Below, piece after piece: positions 38,401-46,918 of a stretch of DNA of 64,000 nucleotides. The position numbers and the translations under genes were made by a program. A model generated the notes under the pieces. It was not told the origin of the DNA, ran no database searches, and was given only the letters and a program-made list of their open reading frames with translations. This DNA comes from Sphingobium sp. 15-1 (GTDB taxonomy: Bacteria > Pseudomonadota > Alphaproteobacteria > Sphingomonadales > Sphingomonadaceae): positions 992,001 through 1,056,000 of the forward strand of contig NZ_JABXJG010000001.1 in the NCBI RefSeq assembly GCF_013375535.1, given 5' to 3'. Numbering within the stretch: the first letter of the stretch is position 1; each line of letters begins with the position of its first letter.

Positions 38401-39606
38401 TTGAGCAAGGTTCTGGTCATTGGTGCGGGTGGCGTCGGCTCTGTCGCGGTTCACAAAATGGCGATGAACTCTGACATTTTCAGCCATATCACGCTCGCCA
38501 GCCGCCGCATCATCAGCTGCGAGAAAGTGGCCGAATCGGTGAAGGCCCGCACCGGCGTCACCATCGACGTGGCGCAGGTCGACGCCGACAATGTCGAGGA
38601 AACCATCGCCCTCATCGAAAAGGTCCAGCCCAAGCTGGTCGTGAACCTGGCCCTGCCCTATCAGGATCTGGCGATCATGGACGCCTGTCTCGCGACCAAG
38701 ACCGACTATCTCGACACCGCCAATTACGAGCCGCGCGACACCGCCAAGTTCGAATATAGCTGGCAGTGGGCCTATCAGGAACGCTTCAAGGAAGCGGGCA
38801 TCATGGCTCTGCTGGGTTCGGGCTTCGACCCCGGCGTGACCAGCGTCTTCGCCAGCTACATCAAGAAGCATCTGCTGGACCGGATCGACACGCTCGACAT
38901 TCTGGACTGCAATGGCGGCGACCATGGCCAGCATTTCGCCACCAACTTCAACCCGGAAATCAACATCCGCGAAGTCACCGCCCCATCGCGCCACTGGGAA
39001 GGCGGCAAGTGGGTGGAAGGGCCTGCGCTCAAGCACAAGCAGCCGTTCGTTTTCGACCAGGTGGGCGAAAAGAACATGTACCTCATGTATCATGAGGAAC
39101 TGGAATCGCTCGCGAAATTCTACCCGGAAATCAAGCGCATCCGTTTCTGGATGACCTTTGGCGACGCCTATCTCAAGCATCTCGAAGTGCTCCAGAATGT
39201 CGGCATGACCCGCATCGATCCGGTGATGTATAATGGCCAGGAGATCATCCCGCTCCAGTTCCTGAAGGCCGTTCTCCCCGAACCGTCAAGCCTGGGTTCG
39301 ACCACCAAGGGCAAGACCAATATCGGTGACATCGCGACCGGCATGAAGGATGGCAAGCAGAAGACCGTCTACGTCTACAATGTGTGCGACCATGAGGATG
39401 CCTATGACGAAACCGGCAACCAGGCGGTCAGCTACACCACCGGCGTCCCCGCGATGATCGGTGCCGCGATGATGCTGACCGGCGCGTGGAAAGGGGAAGG
39501 CGTGTTCAATATCGAACAGTTCGATCCCGATCCCTTCATGGACATGCTGAACAAGCACGGCCTGCCCTGGCAGGTGAAGGAACTGGCCGCGCCGCTGGAT
39601 TTCTGA
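38401..39606 (+). CDS. Carboxynorspermidine/carboxyspermidine synthase
   Basis: The 401-residue NADPH enzyme of the saccharopine-dehydrogenase fold reductively joins aspartate semialdehyde to putrescine (or diaminopropane). The N-terminal GAGGVGSVAVHKMA is the Rossmann motif, with conserved NLALPYQDLAIMDACL, ANYEPRDTAKFEY and LGSGFDPGVTSVF. The TTG at 38401 is the start, with GGAGC 7 bases upstream; the longer reading from 38353 lacks one. It is followed by the matching decarboxylase and an ornithine-type decarboxylase, which fixes the polyamine role. Confidence 0.92.
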   Translation: MSKVLVIGAGGVGSVAVHKMAMNSDIFSHITLASRRIISCEKVAESVKARTGVTIDVAQVDADNVEETIALIEKVQPKLVVNLALPYQDLAIMDACLATKTDYLDTANYEPRDTAKFEYSWQWAYQERFKEAGIMALLGSGFDPGVTSVFASYIKKHLLDRIDTLDILDCNGGDHGQHFATNFNPEINIREVTAPSRHWEGGKWVEGPALKHKQPFVFDQVGEKNMYLMYHEELESLAKFYPEIKRIRFWMTFGDAYLKHLEVLQNVGMTRIDPVMYNGQEIIPLQFLKAVLPEPSSLGSTTKGKTNIGDIATGMKDGKQKTVYVYNVCDHEDAYDETGNQAVSYTTGVPAMIGAAMMLTGAWKGEGVFNIEQFDPDPFMDMLNKHGLPWQVKELAAPLDF

Positions 39607-39622
39607 CGATCCCATCCGGGAT

Positions 39623-39708
39623 CGTCACCCCGGCCTTGAGCCGGGGTCCCGCTTCTTCTCCACCGTTGCTTGAGGCAGCGGGACCCCGGGTCAAGCCCCG
39701 GGGTGACG
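39623..39708. repeat. Two-arm palindromic element with unequal arms
   Basis: The left hairpin is ACCCCGGC-CTTGA-GCCGGGGT. The right is ACCCCGGG-TCAAGC-CCCGGGGT, a different stem with a 6-base loop. Each arm is self-paired. It sits inside the polyamine gene cluster. Confidence 0.85.
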
Positions 39709-39723
39709 GTGGAGTAATCTAGA

Positions 39724-40923
39724 GTGGAACGATCCATGGAAACCAAAGCCGGCGATCCCGCCGCCTTCGCGCATTTCGACCTGCACCGCGTCCCCTCGCC
39801 CGCCTTCGTGGTGGACGAGGCGGCGATCCGCCGCAACCTGTCGATCCTGCGCGACATACGCGACCGCGCCGGCATCAAGGTGCTGGGCGCGCTCAAGGCC
39901 TTCTCCATGTGGTCGCTTGGGGGCGTGGTCACGGAATATCTTGACGGCGTCTGCGCCTCGGGCATCTACGAAGCCCGCCTCGGCCGGGAGGAATATGGCG
40001 GCCCCAATGGCGACAAGGAAGTCGCCACCTACTGCGCCGCCTACAAGCCCGAAGACTTGGCGGAAATCCTCAAAATCTCCGACCATGTCATCTTCAACAG
40101 CCCAGGCCAGATCGCGCGCCTGAAACCCGTCATCGACGATGCCCGCATGAACGGTGTGAACTTCGACATCGGCCTGCGCATCAACCCCCTCCATGCGGAG
40201 GGGGAAGTGCCCAAATATGACCCCTCGCAACCCCACAGCCGCCTGGGTTTCCCCATCGACCAGTTGCGCGCCGAACATCTGGAAGGGGTCGACGGCCTGC
40301 ACGTCCATAATCTGTGCGAACAGGATTTCCTGCCGCTGGAACGCACCTGGACCGCGATCGAATCCCGCGTCATGCCGCATGTCGGCGGTCTCAAATGGCT
40401 GAATTTCGGCGGCGGGCACCATGTCACCCGCGCCGATTATCAGATCGACGATCTCATCGCCTTCCTTCAGCGCATCAAGGCGGAAACGGGCCTCGAACTC
40501 TACATCGAACCCGGCGAAGCCATGGCGCTCGACGCCGGCATCCTGATCGGTGAAATCCTCGACGTCATCGACAACGGCATGCCCGTCGCGATCACCGACA
40601 TCTCCGCCACCTGCCACATGCCCGACGTCATCGAAGCCCCCTACCGCCCCGCCATGCTGCATGAGGAAGCGGAAGGCCAGACCACCCGACTCGGTGGCCC
40701 CTCCTGCCTCGCGGGAGACATTATCGGTGATTATCGAGTCCCCGGCGGCGCGACTCCAGGGCGCCGGATCGCCTTTCTCGACCAGGCGCACTACTCGATG
40801 GTAAAGACCAATACATTCAACGGCGTGCCCCTGCCCGCCATCTGGCTGTGGAACTCGGAAACCGACGAACTCAAGGAAATCCGCCGCTTTTCCTACGAGG
40901 ATTTCAAGTCCCGTCTCTCCTGA
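39724..40923 (+). CDS. nspC: Carboxynorspermidine decarboxylase
   Basis: This PLP enzyme of the alanine-racemase fold decarboxylates carboxy(nor)spermidine to (nor)spermidine. The 399-residue protein has the PLP Lys in GALKAFSMWS, the His stretch GLHVHNLCEQDF, GGGHHVTRADY, the PLP phosphate-binding EPGEAMALDAG and the catalytic Cys in GGPSCLAGDII. The GTG at 39724 has GGAG 10 bases upstream; an ATG at 39736 (after GGAACG) is an equal candidate. It forms a cluster with the synthase upstream and the decarboxylase downstream. Confidence 0.93.
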   Translation: MERSMETKAGDPAAFAHFDLHRVPSPAFVVDEAAIRRNLSILRDIRDRAGIKVLGALKAFSMWSLGGVVTEYLDGVCASGIYEARLGREEYGGPNGDKEVATYCAAYKPEDLAEILKISDHVIFNSPGQIARLKPVIDDARMNGVNFDIGLRINPLHAEGEVPKYDPSQPHSRLGFPIDQLRAEHLEGVDGLHVHNLCEQDFLPLERTWTAIESRVMPHVGGLKWLNFGGGHHVTRADYQIDDLIAFLQRIKAETGLELYIEPGEAMALDAGILIGEILDVIDNGMPVAITDISATCHMPDVIEAPYRPAMLHEEAEGQTTRLGGPSCLAGDIIGDYRVPGGATPGRRIAFLDQAHYSMVKTNTFNGVPLPAIWLWNSETDELKEIRRFSYEDFKSRLS

Positions 40924-40967
40924 CGCACATTTCATAGCCGCCCGCGCAACAAAATTTACGCATGCGC

Positions 40968-40996
40968 TTTACAGGGGGACCCCTGCCGCATATATC
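40968..40996 (+). promoter_or_regulatory. Candidate sigma-70 promoter for the decarboxylase gene
   Basis: TTTACA (40968-40973) and TATATC (40991-40996) are separated by exactly 17 bases. A start near 41003 would give a leader of about 70 bases before the TTG. The decarboxylase could thus be expressed independently of nspC. Confidence 0.55.
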
Positions 40997-41071
40997 GCCC
41001 TTCCGCTGCCCCATGGGACTTCCACCGCAAGGCAGCTTGATTGCCAACGACTACACTGGAGGTCCCTTGAG

Positions 41072-42265
41072 TTGCACAAGCATCATAGCGCGCTGGGGGT
41101 AGCGACCGCCCTCAAACCGGCAGCACCGGTAACGCTTATTCGTCCGCAGGCTGCGGCCCGCGCCGCCCGATTCTTCGCTGAGAAGTTTCCGGGGCGCTCG
41201 CTCTATGCGGTCAAGGCGAATCCGTCTCCCGATCTGATCCGCACGCTGTTCGCCAGCGGCATCACGCATTTCGACGTGGCGTCCATTGCGGAGGTGCGTC
41301 TGGTCGCGGAAACGCTTGAGGGTCAGGCGAAGCTCTGCTTCATGCACCCGGTCAAGGCCGAGGAAGCGATCGCGGAGGCTTACCATGTCCATGGTGTGCG
41401 CACCTTTTCGCTCGACACGATGGACGAGCTGGAAAAGATCCTGCGCGCTTGCGGCAATGCAACCGACCTTGAGCTGTGCGTGCGCCTGCGCGTGTCATCC
41501 GAACATTCGGAACTCAGCCTCGCGTCGAAATTCGGCGCTGAACTGGGCGAAACCCGCGAACTGCTGATGGCCACCCGCCAGGCCGCCGATGCGCTGGGCA
41601 TCTGCTTCCATGTTGGCAGCCAGGCCATGAGCCCGCAAGCGTATAGCGACGCCATCGAGCGCGTCCGCGCCGCGATCGTCGACGCGGCCGTCACGGTCGA
41701 CATCATCGATGTCGGCGGCGGCTTCCCGTCAGTTTATCCCGGCATGGAACCGCCCGCGCTGGAGGCCTATTTCGACGCGATCCATCGCGGCTTCGAAAGC
41801 CTGCCGGTCAGCTATTCGTCGGAACTGTGGTGCGAACCCGGCCGGGCGCTGTCGGCCGAATATAGCTCGGTCGTCGTGCGCGTCGAGCGCCGTCGCGGCA
41901 CGGAACTCTACATCAACGACGGCGCTTATGGCGCGCTGTTCGACGCGGCGCATATCGGCTGGCGCTTCCCGGTCGCCCTGCTGCGGGAGGAAGAGAGCGA
42001 GGCGGAGCTGACCGGCTTCTCCTTCTACGGCCCGACCTGCGACGATATGGACCATATGGTCGGCCCCTTCATGCTGCCGGAAGATGTACAGGCGGGCGAC
42101 TATATCGAGATCGGGATGCTCGGCGCCTATGGCGCGGCGATGCGCACCGGTTTCAACGGCTTCACGTCGGAAGCGATCATCGAGGTGGAGGACGAGCCCA
42201 TGGCCAGCCTGTATGTCGACGCCATCCCGGCCCGCCGTCGCGCAACTGTCATCAAACTGGGGTAG
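41072..42265 (+). CDS. Ornithine-type PLP decarboxylase (fold type III)
   Basis: The 397-residue enzyme is of the eukaryotic ODC type. It has the PLP Lys in YAVKANPSPDL, HVGSQAMSP, DVGGGFPSVYPGM, the phosphate-binding EPGRALSAEYS and the catalytic Cys in YGPTCDDMDHM. In alphaproteobacteria this family includes ornithine, lysine/ornithine and diaminobutyrate decarboxylases. With the two carboxyspermidine genes next to it, putrescine production from ornithine is most likely. The start is TTG at 41072, with GGAGG 9 bases before it. Confidence 0.9.
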   Translation: MHKHHSALGVATALKPAAPVTLIRPQAAARAARFFAEKFPGRSLYAVKANPSPDLIRTLFASGITHFDVASIAEVRLVAETLEGQAKLCFMHPVKAEEAIAEAYHVHGVRTFSLDTMDELEKILRACGNATDLELCVRLRVSSEHSELSLASKFGAELGETRELLMATRQAADALGICFHVGSQAMSPQAYSDAIERVRAAIVDAAVTVDIIDVGGGFPSVYPGMEPPALEAYFDAIHRGFESLPVSYSSELWCEPGRALSAEYSSVVVRVERRRGTELYINDGAYGALFDAAHIGWRFPVALLREEESEAELTGFSFYGPTCDDMDHMVGPFMLPEDVQAGDYIEIGMLGAYGAAMRTGFNGFTSEAIIEVEDEPMASLYVDAIPARRRATVIKLG

Positions 42266-42300
42266 AGGCGAAAACCTCCCCTTAGGAGAGGATGCAAGGT

Positions 42301-42329
42301 CCCTCGCCGCACTCCCCCCGCGGTGAGGG
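42301..42329. terminator. Terminator between the decarboxylase and the RNA methyltransferase
   Basis: CCCTCGCCGC and GCGGTGAGGG pair with one mismatch across a 9-base loop, between convergent genes. A second imperfect hairpin (CCTCCCCTTAGGAGAGG) lies just before it at about 42275-42291. Confidence 0.6.
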
Positions 42330-42339
42330 ACTAATCTTG

Positions 42340-43545
42340 TCAGCGCCGGAAAATCCCGACCAACTCCACATGGGTCGACCAGCGGAACTGGCCCACGGGA
42401 CGCACGCTTTCCAGCCGATAGCCCCCGCCGATCAGATGGACGGCATCACGCGCGAAACTCGCCGGATTGCAGGAAATATAGGCGATCACCGGCACGTTCG
42501 ACGCAGCCAATTGCATCGCCTGCTCCCTCGCCCCAGCGCGGGGCGGATCGATGACGATACCGGCGAAGCGATCAATCTCCGCAGGGGTCAGCGGCCGCCT
42601 GAACAAATCCCGATGATCCGCCACCATCCGCCGCTGCGCCCGGTTCGCCGCCGCCTTCAGCGACAGGACGAGATCGCGGGCCGCTTCCGCCGCGTAGACC
42701 GGCCGGTTCCGTCCCAGCGCCAGGGCAAAGGTGCCCAACCCGCAGAAAAGATCGGCTATCGCGCCCTCAGGCGGCATGGCCTGTTGCGCCTCGCGGACCA
42801 GCGCGGCTTCGCCATCCATGGTCGCCTGAAGAAAGGCGAAGGGCGGGAAAGCGACCGGCACGCCGCCGAAGCTGACCGTGACGGGTTCCGGCTCCCACCG
42901 GGTTTGCGGGCCGTCCCCTTCATCAATGATCAACCGGGCGAGCGCCTGCTCCTGCGCGAAGGCCAGGAGCGCTTCATCGGCAGCCAGCCCTTCGATCCTG
43001 ACCCCTTCCAGCAGCAGATCGACGCCCTGATCGGTCAGCGACATGCGGACATGGGCGGCGCGCTTGTCAGGCAGGATGATCCCGTACAAGGCCCGCAGCG
43101 GTGGGAGCAGCGCGAATAAGGACGGATCGAGGATTTCGCACATCGTCAGGTCGACCAGAATATGGCTGCCCGATTCCGCAAAGCCGATGACGACCTTTCG
43201 CCCCTGCCTGCTCGCCCGCAGGGAAGCGCGGCGGCGGACCTTCGAGGGCGAGATATGCGGCGGCAGCAGCATGCCCGCTTCCACGCCCTGCCCGGCCAGG
43301 GCTCCGACGACGCGCGCCGTCACGAAATCCGCATAGCTCGCATCGTCGATATGCTGGAGTTCGCACCCGCCACAGGTCGGGAAATGCGCGCATGGCGGAT
43401 CGACATGATGCCGCCCCGGCAAAATGCCTCCATCCGCCCCGATCCGGTCGCCCGGCGCGGTCAGCGGAACATGGCGGCCATTGGCGGTCACGCCATCGCC
43501 CTTGGCGGCGATGCGGACGATGATGTCGGTGTCGAGGTCAGTCAC
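42340..43545 (-). CDS. RumA/RlmD-type 23S rRNA uracil-5 methyltransferase
   Basis: The 401-residue protein has an iron-sulfur cluster motif (CAHFPTCGGCELQH, Cys-x6-Cys-x2-Cys, with a further Cys in MCEILDP), the SAM motif LFCGLGTFALALG and the catalytic Cys in ISCNPASFARD. It forms m5U in RNA; the exact site (U747 or U1939) is not decidable here. The GTG at 43545 overlaps the nnrD stop as GTGA. It is the last gene of the leftward operon. Confidence 0.9.
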   Translation of the reverse strand: MTDLDTDIIVRIAAKGDGVTANGRHVPLTAPGDRIGADGGILPGRHHVDPPCAHFPTCGGCELQHIDDASYADFVTARVVGALAGQGVEAGMLLPPHISPSKVRRRASLRASRQGRKVVIGFAESGSHILVDLTMCEILDPSLFALLPPLRALYGIILPDKRAAHVRMSLTDQGVDLLLEGVRIEGLAADEALLAFAQEQALARLIIDEGDGPQTRWEPEPVTVSFGGVPVAFPPFAFLQATMDGEAALVREAQQAMPPEGAIADLFCGLGTFALALGRNRPVYAAEAARDLVLSLKAAANRAQRRMVADHRDLFRRPLTPAEIDRFAGIVIDPPRAGAREQAMQLAASNVPVIAYISCNPASFARDAVHLIGGGYRLESVRPVGQFRWSTHVELVGIFRR

Positions 43546-44942
43546 AGGCGGGAGGCGATAGCCGCTGGCAGCTCCGCAAGCAAATCGTCCGCAATAAAAG
43601 CTGCGCCAGCGCGCCGCGCAGCTTCTCCATGCAGCCATAGCGCTTCGCACGCCGCCTGGAATCCATCGCCCGCAACGGCGAGCCGTCCGGCAACCAGGCC
43701 CGCCAGAACATCGCCGGTTCCCGCCGTGGAGAGCCAGGACGAACTGGCCGAAGACAGGACGGCTCGCCCGTCGGGCGCGGCGATGACGCTGTCCTTGCCC
43801 TTATAGATCAGGATTGCGCGGGCGCGTTTCGCCGCCGCCAGCGCCCGGTCGATCTTGCTGCCCGGCAAATCTCCGAACAAGCGCGTGAATTCGCCCTCAT
43901 GCGGGGTCAGGATCGCGCCCGGCGGGATGGCGTCCGGTCCCTCCTCCGCCAGCAGGACCAGTGCGTCCGCGTCGAGAACGAGCGGGTGTCCGGCGGTCAG
44001 CGCCGATTTCAGCCGGCCCGAAGCGCTGCCGCCGCGCCCCAGCCCCGGCCCGACCAGAACCGCCCTGATCCTGGGATCGTTCAGCGATCCCGCAACGTCG
44101 GCGGCGTTGGCGGCATGCTGCGTGACGATCGCCCCCGGTCCCCCAGGATGCCCATCCTGAACGATATGCCGGACCATGCCCGCTCCGGCGCGCGCGGCTG
44201 CCTGGCTGGCGAGCAGGCCCGCTCCCGCCATTTCCCCGCCGATCACCGCGACCAGCCCCCGGCTATATTTGTGCGCGAAAGGCCCCGGCGGCTGCAATTG
44301 CGGCGCTGGCAGCCGATGCGTTTCCGCGCCTGACGCATCAATGCCGATGTCGGCGCAGACCAGCCTATGCCAGCGATCTGCGGCCGGTTGCAGCATATGG
44401 GCGGGCTTGAACGCGCCCAGTGCTATGCACACCCCCGATAGCGGCACGTCGGAGAGCAGCTCGCCCGTGTCCGTCTGCACCCCGCTCGGCAAATCCACGG
44501 CATAGCTGAAACTGGCCCGTTCCGTGAGCCAGCGCAATTTTTCGGCCAGTTCCGCGTCCAGGCCCCGCGTCAGTCCCGTGCCGAACAGCGCGTCCACGAG
44601 CTGCGTCGCTGGCGCGACGTCGGCCAAGGGCTCCACCGACGCCCCCCAGGCGGCCCGCGCCTTGAGGCTGGAGTCCGTGCGGCTTTCGCCCAGGGCGGCG
44701 ACGCGAACCGGCACACCCCGCGCCCGGAGCAGCCGCGCTATCACGAAGCCGTCGCCGCCATTATTGCCCGGACCGCAGAGGACCAGCAGATCGCGCTTTC
44801 CGCCCGCTCGCCAGATGATCTCGGCAGCGGCGGCGCCCGCCCGCTCCATCAGGGCATATTCGGGAACGCCCGCAGCGACGGCCCCCTGTTCGGCCGCCCG
44901 CATCTGCGCCGCTGTCAGGACCGCGTGGCTCTGCATCATCAT
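43542..44942 (-). CDS. nnrD: Bifunctional NAD(P)HX epimerase/dehydratase
   Basis: The enzyme repairs hydrated NAD(P)H. The 466-residue fusion has the N-terminal epimerase (YjeF_N) with LCGPGNNGGDGFVIA and VDLPSGVQTDTG, then the C-terminal dehydratase (carbohydrate-kinase fold) with TPHEGEFTRLF and the catalytic Asp in STAGTGDVLAGL. The dehydratase of bacteria uses ADP. The ATG at 44942 overlaps the stop of the lipoprotein gene as ATGA; two more Met codons follow directly. Confidence 0.94.
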   Translation of the reverse strand: MMMQSHAVLTAAQMRAAEQGAVAAGVPEYALMERAGAAAAEIIWRAGGKRDLLVLCGPGNNGGDGFVIARLLRARGVPVRVAALGESRTDSSLKARAAWGASVEPLADVAPATQLVDALFGTGLTRGLDAELAEKLRWLTERASFSYAVDLPSGVQTDTGELLSDVPLSGVCIALGAFKPAHMLQPAADRWHRLVCADIGIDASGAETHRLPAPQLQPPGPFAHKYSRGLVAVIGGEMAGAGLLASQAAARAGAGMVRHIVQDGHPGGPGAIVTQHAANAADVAGSLNDPRIRAVLVGPGLGRGGSASGRLKSALTAGHPLVLDADALVLLAEEGPDAIPPGAILTPHEGEFTRLFGDLPGSKIDRALAAAKRARAILIYKGKDSVIAAPDGRAVLSSASSSWLSTAGTGDVLAGLVAGRLAVAGDGFQAACEALWLHGEAARRAGAAFIADDLLAELPAAIASRL

Positions 44943-45283
44943 TTCCCTTCGGCAAAGCGCGCGGGCAGGCGGTAGCGATCCTGCCCGACGCTCAATTCGA
45001 TCTCGTCCTTGCCCGCAATGCTGATGGCGGCGCGCTCCGCGCCATCTGCGGGCACGACCCCGCGCCCGTCATGCACGATGCGGAAGCGGCGAAAGCCTCC
45101 ATCGGCATGGCGCACCGTCACAAGATCGCGCACCCGTTCGACCAGGCAATCGTCGCTCCACGCCGCATTGGCGCCGATCGCGCAAGCAATGGTCTCAGCG
45201 CCTCCGGAATCCGGGGAATGGCCGCATCCGGCCAGGACCAGGCATAGCAGCGGCCACCCTTTCCAGGCGTGATCGGGACGCAT
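44939..45283 (-). CDS. Small putative lipoprotein of unknown function
   Basis: I do not recognise this protein. Read from the ATG at 45283 it has 114 residues, a basic start (MRPDHAWKG), a hydrophobic stretch and the lipobox LAGC, so it is probably anchored in the membrane facing the periplasm. The mature part has two Cys (TIACAIG and SDDCLVERV), a charged VTVRHADGGFRRFRIV segment and a basic end. Starts at 45292 or 45295 are possible. It is translationally coupled to nnrD and lies 28 bases after the amidohydrolase gene. Confidence 0.75.
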   Translation of the reverse strand: MRPDHAWKGWPLLCLVLAGCGHSPDSGGAETIACAIGANAAWSDDCLVERVRDLVTVRHADGGFRRFRIVHDGRGVVPADGAERAAISIAGKDEIELSVGQDRYRLPARFAEGK

Positions 45284-45311
45284 GATGCCCATCATCCGAC
45301 GCAGCCGCCCA

Positions 45312-46028
45312 TCAGGCAAGCCGATTGCGACATTCCAGAACGATGGGCGCCAACAGGGCGGCAAATCGTCTTTGCCCTTCGGCATCGCCCACCAGATCCT
45401 GCCGCATTTCCACGCCAAGATAGGGGATGCCGTTGCCCTCCGCATGGCGGTTCATGGTCGCGTTCAACACCCTGCCGGAATAGGGCAACTGGTCCCCCAC
45501 CTTGAGCCCTGCTGCCTCCAGCAAAGGGATGGCGATGCGAGCCGCCCTGTCGTCCTGATTGTAAAGGACGCCGATGTCCCAGGGGCGCTGCTGGCCGGGA
45601 TCGCTGGCCAGCCGGGGCGTGAAGCTGTGGACCGACAGGATGAACGGAGAGGACATGCCATCTAGAAGCCCGGCGACTTTATGATGATAGGGGTGATGGA
45701 AGCGGATCATCCGGTCATTCAAGTCGGCATGGCGGTTGCCTGGAATGACATGGCCGTCGCTCATCACCGGCAACAGGCCCGGCGCGTCATCTTCCCGGTT
45801 GAGATCGATCACCAGACGGGAAACGCCGCCCATAATGGCCCAGCAGCGCAGTTCTTCCGCCAACAGGGCGCAAACCTCCGCCACGCCGATGTCGACGGCG
45901 ATATGATCGTTCAGCAATGCCGCGTCGATCCCCAGATCGACGTCGGCCGGAACATGGGCGGAGGCATGATCCGCGATGATCAGGATGTTGAGATCCCCGC
46001 CATAGATTTCCTGAAACGCCTCGCTCAT
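45312..46028 (-). CDS. N-formylglutamate amidohydrolase family protein
   Basis: The 238-residue protein belongs to the FGase family: IIADHASAHVPADV near residue 15, DIGVAEVCALL, VIDLNRE, and SVHSFTPRL for the metal and catalytic region. Classical members hydrolyse N-formylglutamate in histidine degradation, but no hut genes are nearby, so its substrate may differ. The start at 46028 overlaps the ispE stop (ATGA); an upstream ATG at 46061 lies inside ispE. Confidence 0.85.
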   Translation of the reverse strand: MSEAFQEIYGGDLNILIIADHASAHVPADVDLGIDAALLNDHIAVDIGVAEVCALLAEELRCWAIMGGVSRLVIDLNREDDAPGLLPVMSDGHVIPGNRHADLNDRMIRFHHPYHHKVAGLLDGMSSPFILSVHSFTPRLASDPGQQRPWDIGVLYNQDDRAARIAIPLLEAAGLKVGDQLPYSGRVLNATMNRHAEGNGIPYLGVEMRQDLVGDAEGQRRFAALLAPIVLECRNRLA

Positions 46029-46918
46029 GCCGTCCTGATCCTTGTTTCCGCGATCCACCATCCGCCATGGTCGGCGCGCAGCCTCTGCGCCGCCAAGTCC
46101 CTATGGCGATCCGTCTCGAACAGCGCGAAGCAGGTCGCGCCCGATCCCGACATGCGGGCGAGGCGCGCGCCGCCGCATGCCCGCAGCGCGGCCAGCACCT
46201 CCGCGATGACGGGCGCCGCCGCCATGGCCGGAGCCTCCAGATCATTGCGTCCAGCGGCGATCAACTGTTCCAGGCCTGTCGCCGCCAAAGGGCCGCGATC
46301 GACCCGGTCCCAGCCGCTAAAAACCTGAGCGGTGGAAAGGGCGACGCCCGGATTGACGAGCAGGATCGGCATGGCGGACAGCCCCGCGATCGCCTGCGGG
46401 CGAAGCACTTCGCCCCGCCCCCACACCATTTGCGAAACGCTGCCAATGCAGGCCGGAACGTCAGAACCGAGAGACAGGGCGATCCGTTCAAGCGTCTCGC
46501 TGGACAGCGGCGCGTGCCAGAGCCGGGTGAGCAGCCTCAGCGCCGCGGCCGCGTCGGCGGACCCGCCGCCAATGCCCGATGCGACCGGCAATGTCTTGCG
46601 CAACCTCAGATCGGCGCCATGGCCTTCCCCCAGATGCGCTTGCAAGGCGCGGGCCGCCTTCATCACCAGATTGTCCGGCCCTGCATCCAATTCAGAGCCG
46701 AAGGGGCCGTCAATATCAAGGCTGATCACCCCGTCCGACCGCGCTCGACCGGACAGCCTGTCGCCCAATTCGGTGAAGACGAACAGACTTTCCAGCGCAT
46801 GATAGCCGTCCGTCCGCTTGTTCCGGACGTGGAGCGCTAGATTGATCTTGGCAAAGGCGGTTTCGACCAGTTCGCCCGCCTCCGCCGGGCAGGCCCCTTC
46901 CGCGTCAACGTGCGGCAT
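46025..46918 (-). CDS. ispE: 4-(Cytidine 5'-diphospho)-2-C-methyl-D-erythritol kinase
   Basis: This GHMP kinase phosphorylates CDP-ME in the non-mevalonate isoprenoid pathway. The 297-residue protein has FAKINLALHVRNKRTDGYHAL (diagnostic core KINLALHV...DGYH), the ATP loop PVASGIGGGSADAAAAL and the C-terminal GSGATCFALF. Its start overlaps the end of the TPR gene by 14 bases. Confidence 0.95.
   Translation of the reverse strand: MPHVDAEGACPAEAGELVETAFAKINLALHVRNKRTDGYHALESLFVFTELGDRLSGRARSDGVISLDIDGPFGSELDAGPDNLVMKAARALQAHLGEGHGADLRLRKTLPVASGIGGGSADAAAALRLLTRLWHAPLSSETLERIALSLGSDVPACIGSVSQMVWGRGEVLRPQAIAGLSAMPILLVNPGVALSTAQVFSGWDRVDRGPLAATGLEQLIAAGRNDLEAPAMAAAPVIAEVLAALRACGGARLARMSGSGATCFALFETDRHRDLAAQRLRADHGGWWIAETRIRTA

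Noticed and set aside
40924..41071. speF-type regulatory RNA before the ornithine-type decarboxylase
   Set aside because: The spacer is 148 bases and lacks the long conserved stems I would expect for that motif; only a promoter is supported.
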